Part shown: positions 1 to 9,128 of the stretch, piece after piece | Position numbering within the stretch: position 1 is the stretch's first letter | Layout: each line of letters starts with the position of its first letter | Assembly: GCA_020638735.1 (NCBI GenBank) | Contig: JACKHZ010000010.1 | Coordinates: 124,001 to 188,000, forward strand | DNA length: 64,000 nucleotides | Direction of reading: 5' to 3' | Source: Planctomycetota bacterium | GTDB lineage: Bacteria; Planctomycetota; UBA1135; UBA2386 | The notes under the pieces: model-generated | What the model was told of the DNA's origin: nothing | Databases searched by the model: none | What the model saw: the letters and a program-made list of their open reading frames with translations, nothing else | Program-made: the position numbers and the translations under genes

Positions 1-1
1 G

Positions 2-61
2 ACTTCGCGCAACCTCGATGTCACGGACGGTCGGGTTCGCGGATTCTCGTTCATGTTCTGA
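2..61 (+). CDS. 3' end of an upstream gene (partial, 19 residues)
   Basis: The first 60 bases read in one open frame to a TGA at 59-61. The residues alternate polar and hydrophobic and end in G-F-S-F-M-F, a terminal aromatic of the type seen at the last strand of outer-membrane beta-barrels. A strong terminator hairpin follows about 65 bases later, which fits the end of a transcription unit. The piece is too short to recognise a family; the beta-barrel reading is only a suggestion, and the frame itself could be chance in such GC-rich DNA. Confidence 0.35.
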   Translation, partial: TSRNLDVTDGRVRGFSFMF

Positions 62-127
62 CGGATTGGTCGCCGATACGGCGCTCCAGGAAGGGAAGCA
101 GGGAGTCGAGTTTGCGGACGACCCCGG

Positions 128-160
128 AAGGGCCCGGTGGGGACCGGGCCCTTCTCATTT
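128..160 (+). terminator. Rho-independent terminator
   Basis: A perfect 11-bp inverted repeat (128-138 AAGGGCCCGGT and 143-153 ACCGGGCCCTT) closes a GGGG loop and is followed by a short T-rich tract (TCATTTTCT). It lies between the end of the upstream gene at 61 and the start of the secreted protein at 258. Confidence 0.75.
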
Positions 161-257
161 TCTCCACCTCGTCTCGCAGCTCCCCGCGCCCGGCCGATCG
201 GGCTCGAGTCCGACGCCTCCATCTGCCGATGGCATGGAGGTCAGGAGGACCGGATCG

Positions 258-1382
258 ATGTCGAAGCTGCGCTCGTTCGTCTCAGCCCAATGGATCGTGT
301 TGGCGTTGGGAGCATCGCTGGCTGCCCAGCAGACCGCGACCCTGCCACCGGTCTGCCGGACCCTGCCCGGGAACGCCGCGGTCTCGATGCCGCTGCGCTG
401 GAGCCAGGGGACCCTGCAGGTGTTCGTGGACTCGCCGCTGCTGCCGAGCGGCTTCGTCGGGCACACGATCACCGGGCTGCGGCTCCGGCGCTCGACCCTG
501 CCGGGCGACGTGGCCTACCCGGCGATGACCCGCACGGTCACCGTGCGCGGCGCCTTCCAGGGCGCTCTCGCGGCGGAGATGATCGGCAGCGTGACCCAGA
601 ACCGTCCCGCCGGCTGCCAGGTGCTGTTCGGGCCAGCCCAGGTGACGGTGGCTGCGACTCCTGCTCCGGGATCCACGACGACGGTCGGGGACGAGTTCGT
701 GCAGATCCAGTTCTCGACCCCGCTGCCGGTCACGGCCGGCACCCTGTTCCTCGAGTTCGAGACCTCCGATGGGCCGCTGCAGGTCGAGGCCGGACAGTGG
801 GTGGACGCGGTCTGGTTCGAGGACGGCGCCGACGATGGCTACGTCGTGCCGGTCGGCGACGGGGGGTGCACCAGCCTGTCGCAGCCGACGCGGCTCTCCT
901 GGACCGCCGACCACGGGCCGGTACACGGCACCGACGCCGCGCTGCGCCTGACCGGCGCGCCGGCGGGCGGACTGGCGGTGGCGTGGGTCGGCCTCAGCCC
1001 GGAGACACGCGGACCAGGTGCTGGCTACCTGGGTTATGGCGGTTCGCTGACGCTGATCGACCCGGCGATGGCCGGCTGCCACCAGTGGGCTCCGCTGGAC
1101 GTCCTGTGGTTCGGAACGGCCGACGGCGCTGGCACCTTCGCGACGACCTTCGCCATCCCGGGCACCGCGCCCAACGGCATCCGGCTGGCGGTGCAGGCGG
1201 GCTGGGTCGACCTGTCGCGGGCCGTGTTGCCGCTGTCGTTGAGCAACGGCCTGCAGCTGGTCTGCAACTCCGCTGGCGTCGGCAACCGCTGCAACAGCCT
1301 GTTCTTCCCGGCCACCGTCCAGTCGTCGCCGTGGGCGCCCTTCGTCGGGCAGATGCCGGTCGTGATCCTGGAATACCAGTAG
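258..1382 (+). CDS. secreted beta-rich protein of unknown function
   Basis: A 374-residue protein whose start is set by a strong ribosome site, AGGAGG at 243-248, 9 bases before the ATG. The N-terminus is a signal peptide (MSKLRSF, hydrophobic core, cleavage after ALA-A or before QQ), so it is exported. The mature part is rich in G, T, V and aromatic residues with paired cysteines, typical of beta-sandwich surface proteins. The last ~60 residues contain a hydrophobic strand with a central Gln (IRLAVQAGWVD) followed by L-S-N, a signature shared with five other secreted proteins in this window. No enzyme motif is recognisable. The open frame extends upstream to 18 but crosses a terminator, so that extension is rejected. 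Confidence 0.8.
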   Translation: MSKLRSFVSAQWIVLALGASLAAQQTATLPPVCRTLPGNAAVSMPLRWSQGTLQVFVDSPLLPSGFVGHTITGLRLRRSTLPGDVAYPAMTRTVTVRGAFQGALAAEMIGSVTQNRPAGCQVLFGPAQVTVAATPAPGSTTTVGDEFVQIQFSTPLPVTAGTLFLEFETSDGPLQVEAGQWVDAVWFEDGADDGYVVPVGDGGCTSLSQPTRLSWTADHGPVHGTDAALRLTGAPAGGLAVAWVGLSPETRGPGAGYLGYGGSLTLIDPAMAGCHQWAPLDVLWFGTADGAGTFATTFAIPGTAPNGIRLAVQAGWVDLSRAVLPLSLSNGLQLVCNSAGVGNRCNSLFFPATVQSSPWAPFVGQMPVVILEYQ

Positions 1383-1436
1383 CCTCTTGCGTCGGTCCGG
1401 CCCGGCGCTACCTTGCTCGGCCCTCCCAACGCAGCC

Positions 1437-1601
1437 ATGGCCAAGCCCAAGAAGAAGAAAGAAGTCGTGTTCCTCGTCTGCGAGGAGTCCGGCGATCGCA
1501 ACTACACCCTGCTCAAGAAGCCGGGAACGCCGAAGCTCGAGCTGAGCAAGTACTGCCCGCGCCTGCGTCGGCACACGAAGCACATCGAGAAGAAGAAGTA
1601 G
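1437..1601 (+). CDS. rpmG: 50S ribosomal protein L33
   Basis: A 54-residue basic protein matching bL33 in length and pattern: MAKPKKKKEVVF, then the C-E-E-S-G-D-R-N-Y-T segment, L-E-L-S-K-Y-C-P-R-L-R-R-H-T and a Lys-rich end. bL33 sits in the large ribosomal subunit near the exit site. Two cysteines (one in LVCEE, one in KYCPR) remain of the usual zinc ribbon set; the second member of each CxxC pair is replaced by other residues, as in the zinc-free (C-minus) form. ATG 1437 is preferred over ATG 1413 because family members begin M-A-K. It stands alone, with no secE or tRNA gene beside it. The stop codon lies inside a 24-bp tandem repeat. Confidence 0.95.
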   Translation: MAKPKKKKEVVFLVCEESGDRNYTLLKKPGTPKLELSKYCPRLRRHTKHIEKKK

Positions 1602-1628
1602 GGGCACATCGAGAAGAAGAAGCAGGGC
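1581..1628 (+). repeat. 24-bp tandem duplication spanning the rpmG stop codon
   Basis: The unit 1581-1604 begins CACATCGAGAAGAAGAAG and contains the TAG stop. The same 18 bases recur at 1605-1622, where TAG is replaced by CAG. The two 24-base units match at 22 positions. The second copy is downstream of the stop and would add H-I-E-K-K-K again on readthrough. Confidence 0.85.
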
Positions 1629-1709
1629 CTCGGCCCTCTCTTCGGCGAGGTGCTCTGCTCGGGGCGTCCTCTTCCGGGGGCCTTGCCATGCGGGTTCCTT
1701 CTCGGCGCG

Positions 1710-1728
1710 GTGCCCCTCACGGGGGGCC
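1710..1728. terminator. possible bidirectional terminator hairpin
   Basis: GGTGCCCC-TCAC-GGGGGGCC forms a GC-rich hairpin between the convergent ends of rpmG (1601) and the leftward gene ending at 1746. A second, smaller inverted repeat (AGGGCC/GGCCCT) lies at about 1623-1637. Neither has a proper T-tract, so termination is plausible from position rather than proven. Confidence 0.3.
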
Positions 1729-1745
1729 GCTCGGCAGTGGGGCGT

Positions 1746-3269
1746 TCAGCGACCCAGTGCAGACATGGCTCCACCCGGCAGGCTTCGCGCCACCAACTCT
1801 TCGAGCATGCGCCGGCCCGACGATGGAAGCGGCATGGCCGCCAACCGCCCGGCGAGCCGTGCGACCACGTTGACGTCGACCGCCTCCAGGTTCTGCAGGG
1901 CCAGCACGATCGCGGTCAGACGCGCGGGCTCGGCCGCGACCTCCGGATCGTCGAGCAGCTGCGCGAGTGCCCGCTCTGCCTGAGCCGGGGTGCCCCGCAC
2001 CGTGAACACGAACGCCGCCTGGAGCCGCACGTCGGGCGAAGGATCGTCGGCCAGCGCCGTCGCGGCGAGCTCGAGCCCGGGCCCCTCGGGCAGCATGCCG
2101 AGCCCCATCACCAGGTCGCAGCGCAGCGCTGGCATGGTGTCGCTGGCCAGGTGCAGGCGGTAGGCGTCGGCGACGGCCTCCGGCGCGCGCAGCCCCAGGC
2201 CGAGGCAGTCGCCGCGCGCGTTGTCGAGCAGCGGGTGTAGTTCGCGCAGCACGCCGAGCGCGACCTGTGGCTCGAGCTCTGCGGCCGCCATCTGCGCGAG
2301 CTGGCCGGCGAGCTCGCGATCGCCGCGTTCGCGAAGGCGCGTCAGCACCAGCGGGCGGAACCGGGGGTCGGCGAGCAGGTGACGGCACGCGACCAGCGCC
2401 TGGCTGGGATCCGTGGTCTCGAGCAGCACGACGGCGAGGCGCAGCAGCTCGTCCGAGCTGCGCTGCCCGCTGTGCTGGAGGTTGTCCCACAGCGTGCGCA
2501 GCAGGTGGGTCGCGACCGCGCGGGGGAACCGTTCTTCGCCGGCCAGCTGCACCAGCTGCAACACGGCCGGCTCGTGCGGCAGGCGCAGGTACTGGTGCCC
2601 GTCGAGGTCCGCATCGACGACCTCCGCCAAGGTCGTGTGCACGGGCGCGGCGTCCAGCGCGGCCTGCGTCAGCGCGTCGACGCGATCGTAGGTCGCCGCG
2701 GCGAGCGCCACCTCGTAGCGCCGCTGCAGGTCGGCGGCGAGCAGCATCTGCAGCACGATGCGGTGGGCCTCGTCGATCGTGCTCGCGTCGTCTCCGGCGG
2801 CCCCGGCGAAGGGGGCCAGCAGCGTCGTCAGCAGCGCGAGGCTGCGTTCGCCGGTGTCCTCGAACTGCTCCAGCACGCGGGCGAACAGCGCCCGGGCCGC
2901 GCCGTCGCTGTCGCGGGCCGCCTCGATCTCGTCCTGTTGCGCCAACACCGCGGTGGCCGTCGCCAGCTCGCACAGCCGCTCGATCGCGGCCTCGAACACC
3001 AGCGGTTCGTCGGCAGCCGCAGGCGAAGGCGGCGCGGCCACGGGCGGCGCCGCGACGCGGTCCGGCGTGCCGGCGACGGACGTCGCGGCGGCGGCCGGCG
3101 CGATCGCGCCCGCTGGCATCGGCGGCGCTCCGGTCGGCGTCGGGGCGACCTCGCCGGGGCGCCACAGCGCGGCGCCGGCCGCTGCCAGCAACAGCACCGC
3201 GGCGGTGATCGTGATCGGGGAACGGCCGGCGCGCCTCGGCGCCGGGACTGCGGAATCGGTTCGTTGCAT
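1746..3269 (-). CDS. membrane-anchored alpha-helical protein of unknown function
   Basis: 507 residues. The start at 3269 has a good ribosome site (AGGAGA about 6 bases upstream in the reverse strand). After a short basic N-terminus there is one hydrophobic segment (about residues 19-36, ITAAVLLLAAAGAAL), then an Ala/Pro-rich spacer to about residue 90, then about 400 residues of Leu/Ala-rich helices with repeated motifs such as L-A-D-D-P-S-P-D-V-R-L-Q-A-A-F near the C-terminus, reminiscent of HEAT repeats. It is therefore probably a cytoplasmic-membrane protein with a periplasmic helical-repeat scaffold. No catalytic motif is visible. It is read in the same direction as the small secreted protein at 3366-3770, 96 bases downstream of that gene. 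The HEAT-like assignment is tentative. Confidence 0.75.
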   Translation of the reverse strand: MQRTDSAVPAPRRAGRSPITITAAVLLLAAAGAALWRPGEVAPTPTGAPPMPAGAIAPAAAATSVAGTPDRVAAPPVAAPPSPAAADEPLVFEAAIERLCELATATAVLAQQDEIEAARDSDGAARALFARVLEQFEDTGERSLALLTTLLAPFAGAAGDDASTIDEAHRIVLQMLLAADLQRRYEVALAAATYDRVDALTQAALDAAPVHTTLAEVVDADLDGHQYLRLPHEPAVLQLVQLAGEERFPRAVATHLLRTLWDNLQHSGQRSSDELLRLAVVLLETTDPSQALVACRHLLADPRFRPLVLTRLRERGDRELAGQLAQMAAAELEPQVALGVLRELHPLLDNARGDCLGLGLRAPEAVADAYRLHLASDTMPALRCDLVMGLGMLPEGPGLELAATALADDPSPDVRLQAAFVFTVRGTPAQAERALAQLLDDPEVAAEPARLTAIVLALQNLEAVDVNVVARLAGRLAAMPLPSSGRRMLEELVARSLPGGAMSALGR

Positions 3270-3365
3270 CGTCGTCTCCTGTCGGCGCGCTCGCGCCGTC
3301 CCTGCTGTGCACGACCGGGGGGCGCCGCGGCGGCGCCTCCCCGGGCTTCTTCCCCCTGCGGTCGG

Positions 3366-3770
3366 CTACGACATGCAGTCGACGGTCTTGCGGCGGTGGT
3401 GCACGCCGCCGTTGGTGGTGCGGGTGTGCACGCACTTGCTGCCGATCGGGATGAAGATCACCCAGTCCCGCTCGCAGGTGAAGCTGAGCAGCAGATCGCA
3501 GACGACGTCGGTGTCGACCACCTTGGTCGCCGCGGTCGTCGGCTCGGCGATCTCGTGCTCCGGCGTGTACAGCGCCAGCAGCGGGCAGCCCTTGGTGCCG
3601 GTGTCGAACGTCAGGCCGGGCGCACGGAACTGGATGCCGCCGCAGTCCATGAACAGCTGGTAGTCGATCGACGCGGGGATCGTGCGGGCGCGCTCGTGAG
3701 CGCACGACTGCGCGGTGAGCGCGCCGGCGAGCAGCGCCGACAGGAACGGAACGAGCAACCTCGGCTTCAT
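3366..3770 (-). CDS. small secreted cysteine-containing protein, unknown
   Basis: 134 residues beginning with a clear signal peptide (MKPRLLVPFLSALLAGALTA, cleavage before QS). The start at 3770 follows GGAGGA in the reverse strand. The mature ~113 residues hold about seven cysteines (QSC, MDCGG, KGCPL, VVCDL, FTCERD, SKCVH, VDCMS), suggesting a disulfide-stabilised periplasmic or surface protein. No family is recognised. The gene runs in the same direction as the membrane-anchored protein at 1746-3269 and may share its transcript. Confidence 0.75.
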   Translation of the reverse strand: MKPRLLVPFLSALLAGALTAQSCAHERARTIPASIDYQLFMDCGGIQFRAPGLTFDTGTKGCPLLALYTPEHEIAEPTTAATKVVDTDVVCDLLLSFTCERDWVIFIPIGSKCVHTRTTNGGVHHRRKTVDCMS

Positions 3771-3899
3771 CGGTCTTCCTCCGCGGACCAGGTAGAGCCT
3801 CTGCGGCCGGCGCCGTCGCGGGTCCGCACGCCACGTCGCCAGAGGGACAGTGGTGCGGAGCGCGCAGCGGTCACACGTCGACTGCGGAAAATCGTCGGC

Positions 3900-4877
3900 T
3901 CAGGTCGGCGCGCGCAGCTCGTCCCACGCGGCGCGGATGCCCCGATCGACCGGCCCGGCGCGCCAGCCGAGCTCGCGCCCGGCCTTGTCGCTGGAGAACC
4001 AGAGGAACTTCGCGCCGAGGCGCAGCACCTCGCTGGTCAGCGGCGGCCGGCTGCCGAACATGCGTTCCTTCTGCGCCAGCGCTGCGGCGGCGACTCGCAT
4101 CAGCCAGCGCGGCACGGTGCGCTTCGGCGCCGCTCCGCCGACGACCTGCGCGACGCGCGCCAGCAGCTCGCGCCCGGTCAGGTTCTCGCCGCCGAGCAGG
4201 TAGCGCTCGCCGCTGCGGCCGCGGGCCAGCGCGGCCAGCATTCCGTGGCAGACGTCGTCGACGGCGGCGACGTTGAGTCCGCCGCACGGCGCGAAGCGCA
4301 CGCGGCCGGCGAACACCGCGCCGAGCAGCGAGTCGTCGCCCTTGCGCCGATCGCCCGGGCCGTACATCGACGGCGGGTTGACGATCACCGCGTCGAGGCC
4401 GCGGCGCACCTCGTCGAGCACGCGCTGCTCGGCGGCGAACTTGCTGTCGCAGTAGCCGCAGCCGAGCGGCCCGAAGTTGTACGGCGAGGACTCGTCCAGC
4501 AGCGTGCGGTCGTCGCTGTAGCCGATCGCGGAGATGGTCGACACGTGCAGGAAGCGCCGCACACCGTGCTCGCGCGCGATCGCCGCCAGTCGCGCCGTGC
4601 CGGCCTCGTTGACCGCGAACGAACGCGCGCGGTCCTCCGGGCGGAACGACACCAGCGCCGCCAGGTGGGCGACGACGTCGGCGCCGCTGCAGCCCGCGCG
4701 CAGCGCCGCCTCGTCGTCGAGGCTGCCGACCACCGGTTCGTGCTCGAGGCCGGTGAACTGCGGCAGTCGCCGTTCGTCGCGCACCAGCAGCCGCAGGCGG
4801 TACGACGGCGCGAGCATCGGCACGAACGCCCGGGCGAGGAAGCCGCTGGCGCCGGTGACGAAGCAGATGGGGGGCAC
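3900..4877 (-). CDS. NAD(P)-dependent epimerase/dehydratase, extended SDR
   Basis: A 325-residue extended short-chain dehydrogenase. The Rossmann motif is T-G-A-S-G-F-L-A at residues 8-15, and the catalytic Y-x3-K pair is Y142/K146 (GYCDSK), preceded by the S-T-I-S-A segment (around 113). The pattern resembles the steroid-dehydrogenase/dihydroflavonol-reductase-like branch that acts on nucleotide sugars or small hydroxy-ketones; the substrate cannot be told. The start is taken as GTG 4877 because the Rossmann strand (ICFVTG) begins immediately after it. An in-frame ATG at 4928 would add 17 residues of no family character. It is divergent from the FIST operon. Confidence 0.85.
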   Translation of the reverse strand: MPPICFVTGASGFLARAFVPMLAPSYRLRLLVRDERRLPQFTGLEHEPVVGSLDDEAALRAGCSGADVVAHLAALVSFRPEDRARSFAVNEAGTARLAAIAREHGVRRFLHVSTISAIGYSDDRTLLDESSPYNFGPLGCGYCDSKFAAEQRVLDEVRRGLDAVIVNPPSMYGPGDRRKGDDSLLGAVFAGRVRFAPCGGLNVAAVDDVCHGMLAALARGRSGERYLLGGENLTGRELLARVAQVVGGAAPKRTVPRWLMRVAAAALAQKERMFGSRPPLTSEVLRLGAKFLWFSSDKAGRELGWRAGPVDRGIRAAWDELRAPT

Positions 4878-5183
4878 GGCGGCACGATAGGCGCAGGGCG
4901 CGGTGCGGCGGAAGCGCGCGCCGGCCATGGTCGCGCCCATGCGCGCGGTCCGCCCGTGCGGAGGCAGGGTCGTCGTCGCCACGAGCCCCTCGTTCGCTGT
5001 GCCCGGGGGACGCTGCGCTGCGGCGGGGCTGCAATCCGTGGTTGCACCACCTGGGTGGTGCCGACGCCGGCGTCGCGCCGGCGACTGGCGCACTGGTCCG
5101 TCGCGCCGTTGACAGCGACGATCCTGGCCTGACGCTGTCGAACCAGGGGGAAACCCCCGCGCGGACGGGGGCATTGGAGGCCG
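4878..5183. other. divergent intergenic region with nested palindromes
   Basis: 306 bases between the leftward SDR gene and the rightward FIST gene, so it should hold promoters for both. Visible structure: GCACCACC-TG-GGTGGTGC (5044-5061, 8-bp arms) followed immediately by the perfect 12-bp palindrome GACGCCGGCGTC (5063-5074) and more C/G dyads. These could be operators or a hairpin in the leader. No clear -35/-10 pair can be called in this GC content. Confidence 0.4.
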
Positions 5184-6350
5184 ATGGTCCCCGCGATGGC
5201 CATGACTCCTGTGCATTCGATCCTGTCGATCGCCACCGTCGCCACGACCGACGCGCGCACCGCCGCCGACGGGATCTACCGACAGCTCGGCCCCGGGCCG
5301 CACGCCGCGGTCCTGGTGTTCGCCACGCCGCGCGTCGACCGGCGCGACCTGGCCGCCGCGCTGCAGCAGTTCTTTCCGGGTGTGCCCGTGATCGGTGCGA
5401 CGACCGCCGGGGAGATCGGCGGCGGCGGCCTGCGCGACGGCTGTGTCGTCGCCACCTCGCTGCCGAGCGAGCACTTCCGCGTCGTCGTGGAGGTGGTCGA
5501 GGACCTGCGCACTGCGGTGGTCGAGCAGGGGCGCGCTGCCGCGCAGACGGCGATGCGACGACTGGCGGCCGCGGAGCCTCGGCCTTCACCGGCCAACACC
5601 TTCGCCATGCTGCTGGTGGACGGGTTGTCGGTTGCCGAGGAACGGCTGGCGAGCGCCCTGTCGAGCGAGCTCGGCGAGCTGCGACTGGTCGGCGGTTCGG
5701 CCGGGGACGAGTTCGCCTTCGAGGCGACCAGCGTGTTCGCCGGCGGTCGCAGTCACGACCACGGCGCGGTGCTCGTGCTGGTCCACACCGACCTGCCGTT
5801 CACGGTGTTCCGCGCCCAGCACTTCGTACCGGGAGAGCGGCGGATGGTCGTCACCAAGGCAGACGCCAGGCGGCGCATCGTCTACGAACTCGACGGCGAG
5901 CCGGCGGCACCCTACCTCGCCGAGTCGATGGGCCTGCGGGTCGGCGAGCTCGAAGCCGAGTTGCTGGCGATCCACCCGGTGGTCGTGCGCATCGGCGGCG
6001 CCGACTACGTGCGCTCGATCCAGAAGGTCAACCTCGACGACAGCCTGACGTTCTACTGCGCAGTAGAGGAGGGCATCGTGCTGCGCGAAGCGCAGACGAT
6101 CGGCATCGTCGACAGCATCGAGCGCGCGATGGCCGAGGTGCGGGCGGCGATCGGCGAACCGCAGCTGACGATCGCCTTCGACTGTGTCCAGCGCCGCCAG
6201 GCCTACGGCCGCGAAGACGCGACGGCGGCGGTCGGCGCCGTCATGGAGGCTGCGCGCTGCATCGGCTTCTCGACCTACGGCGAGCAGTTCGGCGGCATCC
6301 ACGTCAACCAGACGCTGACCGGCGTCGCCTTCGGCCGGCCGCGGGACTGA
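5184..6350 (+). CDS. FIST-domain sensor protein
   Basis: 388 residues. FIST N (about residues 40-230) shows the characteristic P-V-I-G-A-T-T-A-G-E-I motif near residue 70. FIST C (about 235-375) follows, with the R-I-V-Y-E-L-D-G-E-P-A segment that opens this domain and a C-terminal S-T-Y-G-E-Q-F-G motif. FIST domains are ligand-binding sensory modules, thought to bind amino acids or other small ligands. Here the protein stands alone with no output domain, but its stop is one base from the start of a hybrid histidine kinase, so it is probably that kinase's signal input. GGAGG at 5176-5180 lies only 3 bases before ATG 5184 and 15 before ATG 5196; the true start may be 5196. Confidence 0.9.
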   Translation: MVPAMAMTPVHSILSIATVATTDARTAADGIYRQLGPGPHAAVLVFATPRVDRRDLAAALQQFFPGVPVIGATTAGEIGGGGLRDGCVVATSLPSEHFRVVVEVVEDLRTAVVEQGRAAAQTAMRRLAAAEPRPSPANTFAMLLVDGLSVAEERLASALSSELGELRLVGGSAGDEFAFEATSVFAGGRSHDHGAVLVLVHTDLPFTVFRAQHFVPGERRMVVTKADARRRIVYELDGEPAAPYLAESMGLRVGELEAELLAIHPVVVRIGGADYVRSIQKVNLDDSLTFYCAVEEGIVLREAQTIGIVDSIERAMAEVRAAIGEPQLTIAFDCVQRRQAYGREDATAAVGAVMEAARCIGFSTYGEQFGGIHVNQTLTGVAFGRPRD

Positions 6351-6351
6351 G

Positions 6352-7716
<1,365 letters not shown>

Positions 7717-7781
7717 AGGGGGCGTCGCGCGAAGGGAGTTGTTTGTGACCGTCGCGCCGCGCAACCTGGAGCGGGCGACAA

Positions 7782-9128
7782 ATGCGCATCCTGCACACCG
7801 CGGACTGGCACCTGGGGCACACGCTGCGCGACCACTCGCGGGCGGCGGAGCACGCGCACTTCCTGCGGTGGCTGTGCGACACGGTCGTCGCCCGCGAGGT
7901 CGACGCGCTGCTGATCGCCGGTGACGTGTTCGACGCCGCCAACCCTTCGCCGCCGGTGTGGCGCATGTGGTTCGAGTTCCTCGGTCAGGTGAAGCGCGCC
8001 CGGCCGCAGGTGCAGGTGGTCGTCATCGCCGGCAACCACGACTCGGCGCAGCGGCTCGAGGCGCCGCGCGAGCTGCTGGCGGCGTTCGACGTGCGCGTGG
8101 TCGGCCGGCTGGTGCGCGATTCCGACGGCCGGTTGCTCACCGACGATCTCCTGGTGCCGCTGCGCGACGGCGACGGTCGGATCGCCGCGTGGTGCGTGGC
8201 GATCCCGTTCTTGCGGGCGAGCGACGTCATGGCGCTGGCGCCGCGCGGCGCCGGCGGTTCGCGCGCGCCGAACGGCGACTACGTGCTGCCGCGGCCGGGC
8301 GAGACCGGCGACGCCGACCCGCTGCTCGCCGGCATGCGCGCGTTGCACGACGAGCTGTTCGCCGCGGCGCGCGCCCGCCGCGAGCCGGGGCAGGCCATCG
8401 TGGCGATGGCGCACGGCTACCTGGTCGGCGGCGCCCTGAGCGAGCTCAGCGAACGCAAGGTGCTCGCCGGCAACCAGCACGCGCTGCCGGTCGACCTGTT
8501 CCCCGAGGACTGCGCCTACGTCGCGCTCGGCCACCTGCACCGGCCGCAGCAGCTGGCCGGGCTCGAGCACGTGCGCTACAGCGGCTCGCCGTTGCCGCTG
8601 TCGATGCCGGAGCGGCTGCACGCGCACCACGTCGTGTTCTGCGACCTCGACGGCGAGCGCGTGGCGAAGATCTGGCCGTTGCGCACCGAGCGCGCGGTCG
8701 AGCTGCGGCGCATCCCCGAGCGCGGCGAGCTGGCCCCCGACGAGGCGCTCGCCGCGCTCGCCGCGCTGCCGAAGCGCGATCCGCAGCGGCCCGACGAGCT
8801 GCGGCCGTTCCTCGAGGTCGCGGTGCGCCTCGAGCAGCCGTCGCCGCAGCTGACCGAGCGGGTCGTGCGCGAGGTCGCCGACAAGGACGTGCGGCTGGTG
8901 CGCGTCGACGTGGTGTTGGCGGCGCCGAGCGCGCCCGGCGCGCCCGAGCCGCCGCGCGAATTGCATCAGTTGCAGCCGGAGGACGTGTTCGTGCGCTGCT
9001 ACCGGCGCAGCTTCGACGGCGACGTGCCGGCGCCGCTGCTCGGCGCCTTCCGCGAGTTGCTGGAGCAGGTGCAGCACGACGGCGTCGACGGCGCCACCGA
9101 CGACGTCGGCGGTGAGGTGGGGGCGTGA
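7782..9128 (+). CDS. sbcD: nuclease SbcCD subunit D
   Basis: 448 residues, slightly longer than E. coli SbcD. Mre11-type phosphoesterase motifs are intact: D8-x-H10 (T-A-D-W-H-L-G), G-D-V-F-D (D48), G-N-H-D (N85, H86), then A-H-G-Y and G-H-L-H. These bind the two Mn ions that drive 3'-5' exonuclease and hairpin endonuclease cleavage. It acts with SbcC, whose gene overlaps the stop codon by 3 bases (GTGA). The gene pair removes hairpins and protein-blocked DNA ends in the cytoplasm. The 65-base gap from the kinase gene contains no evident terminator, so co-transcription is possible. Confidence 0.96.
   Translation: MRILHTADWHLGHTLRDHSRAAEHAHFLRWLCDTVVAREVDALLIAGDVFDAANPSPPVWRMWFEFLGQVKRARPQVQVVVIAGNHDSAQRLEAPRELLAAFDVRVVGRLVRDSDGRLLTDDLLVPLRDGDGRIAAWCVAIPFLRASDVMALAPRGAGGSRAPNGDYVLPRPGETGDADPLLAGMRALHDELFAAARARREPGQAIVAMAHGYLVGGALSELSERKVLAGNQHALPVDLFPEDCAYVALGHLHRPQQLAGLEHVRYSGSPLPLSMPERLHAHHVVFCDLDGERVAKIWPLRTERAVELRRIPERGELAPDEALAALAALPKRDPQRPDELRPFLEVAVRLEQPSPQLTERVVREVADKDVRLVRVDVVLAAPSAPGAPEPPRELHQLQPEDVFVRCYRRSFDGDVPAPLLGAFRELLEQVQHDGVDGATDDVGGEVGA

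Noticed and set aside
1717..3834. 705-codon leftward frame overlapping the gene at 1746-3269
   Set aside because: Arg/Pro/Ala-rich with no family pattern; the frame of 1746-3269 has a ribosome site and a sensible membrane segment.
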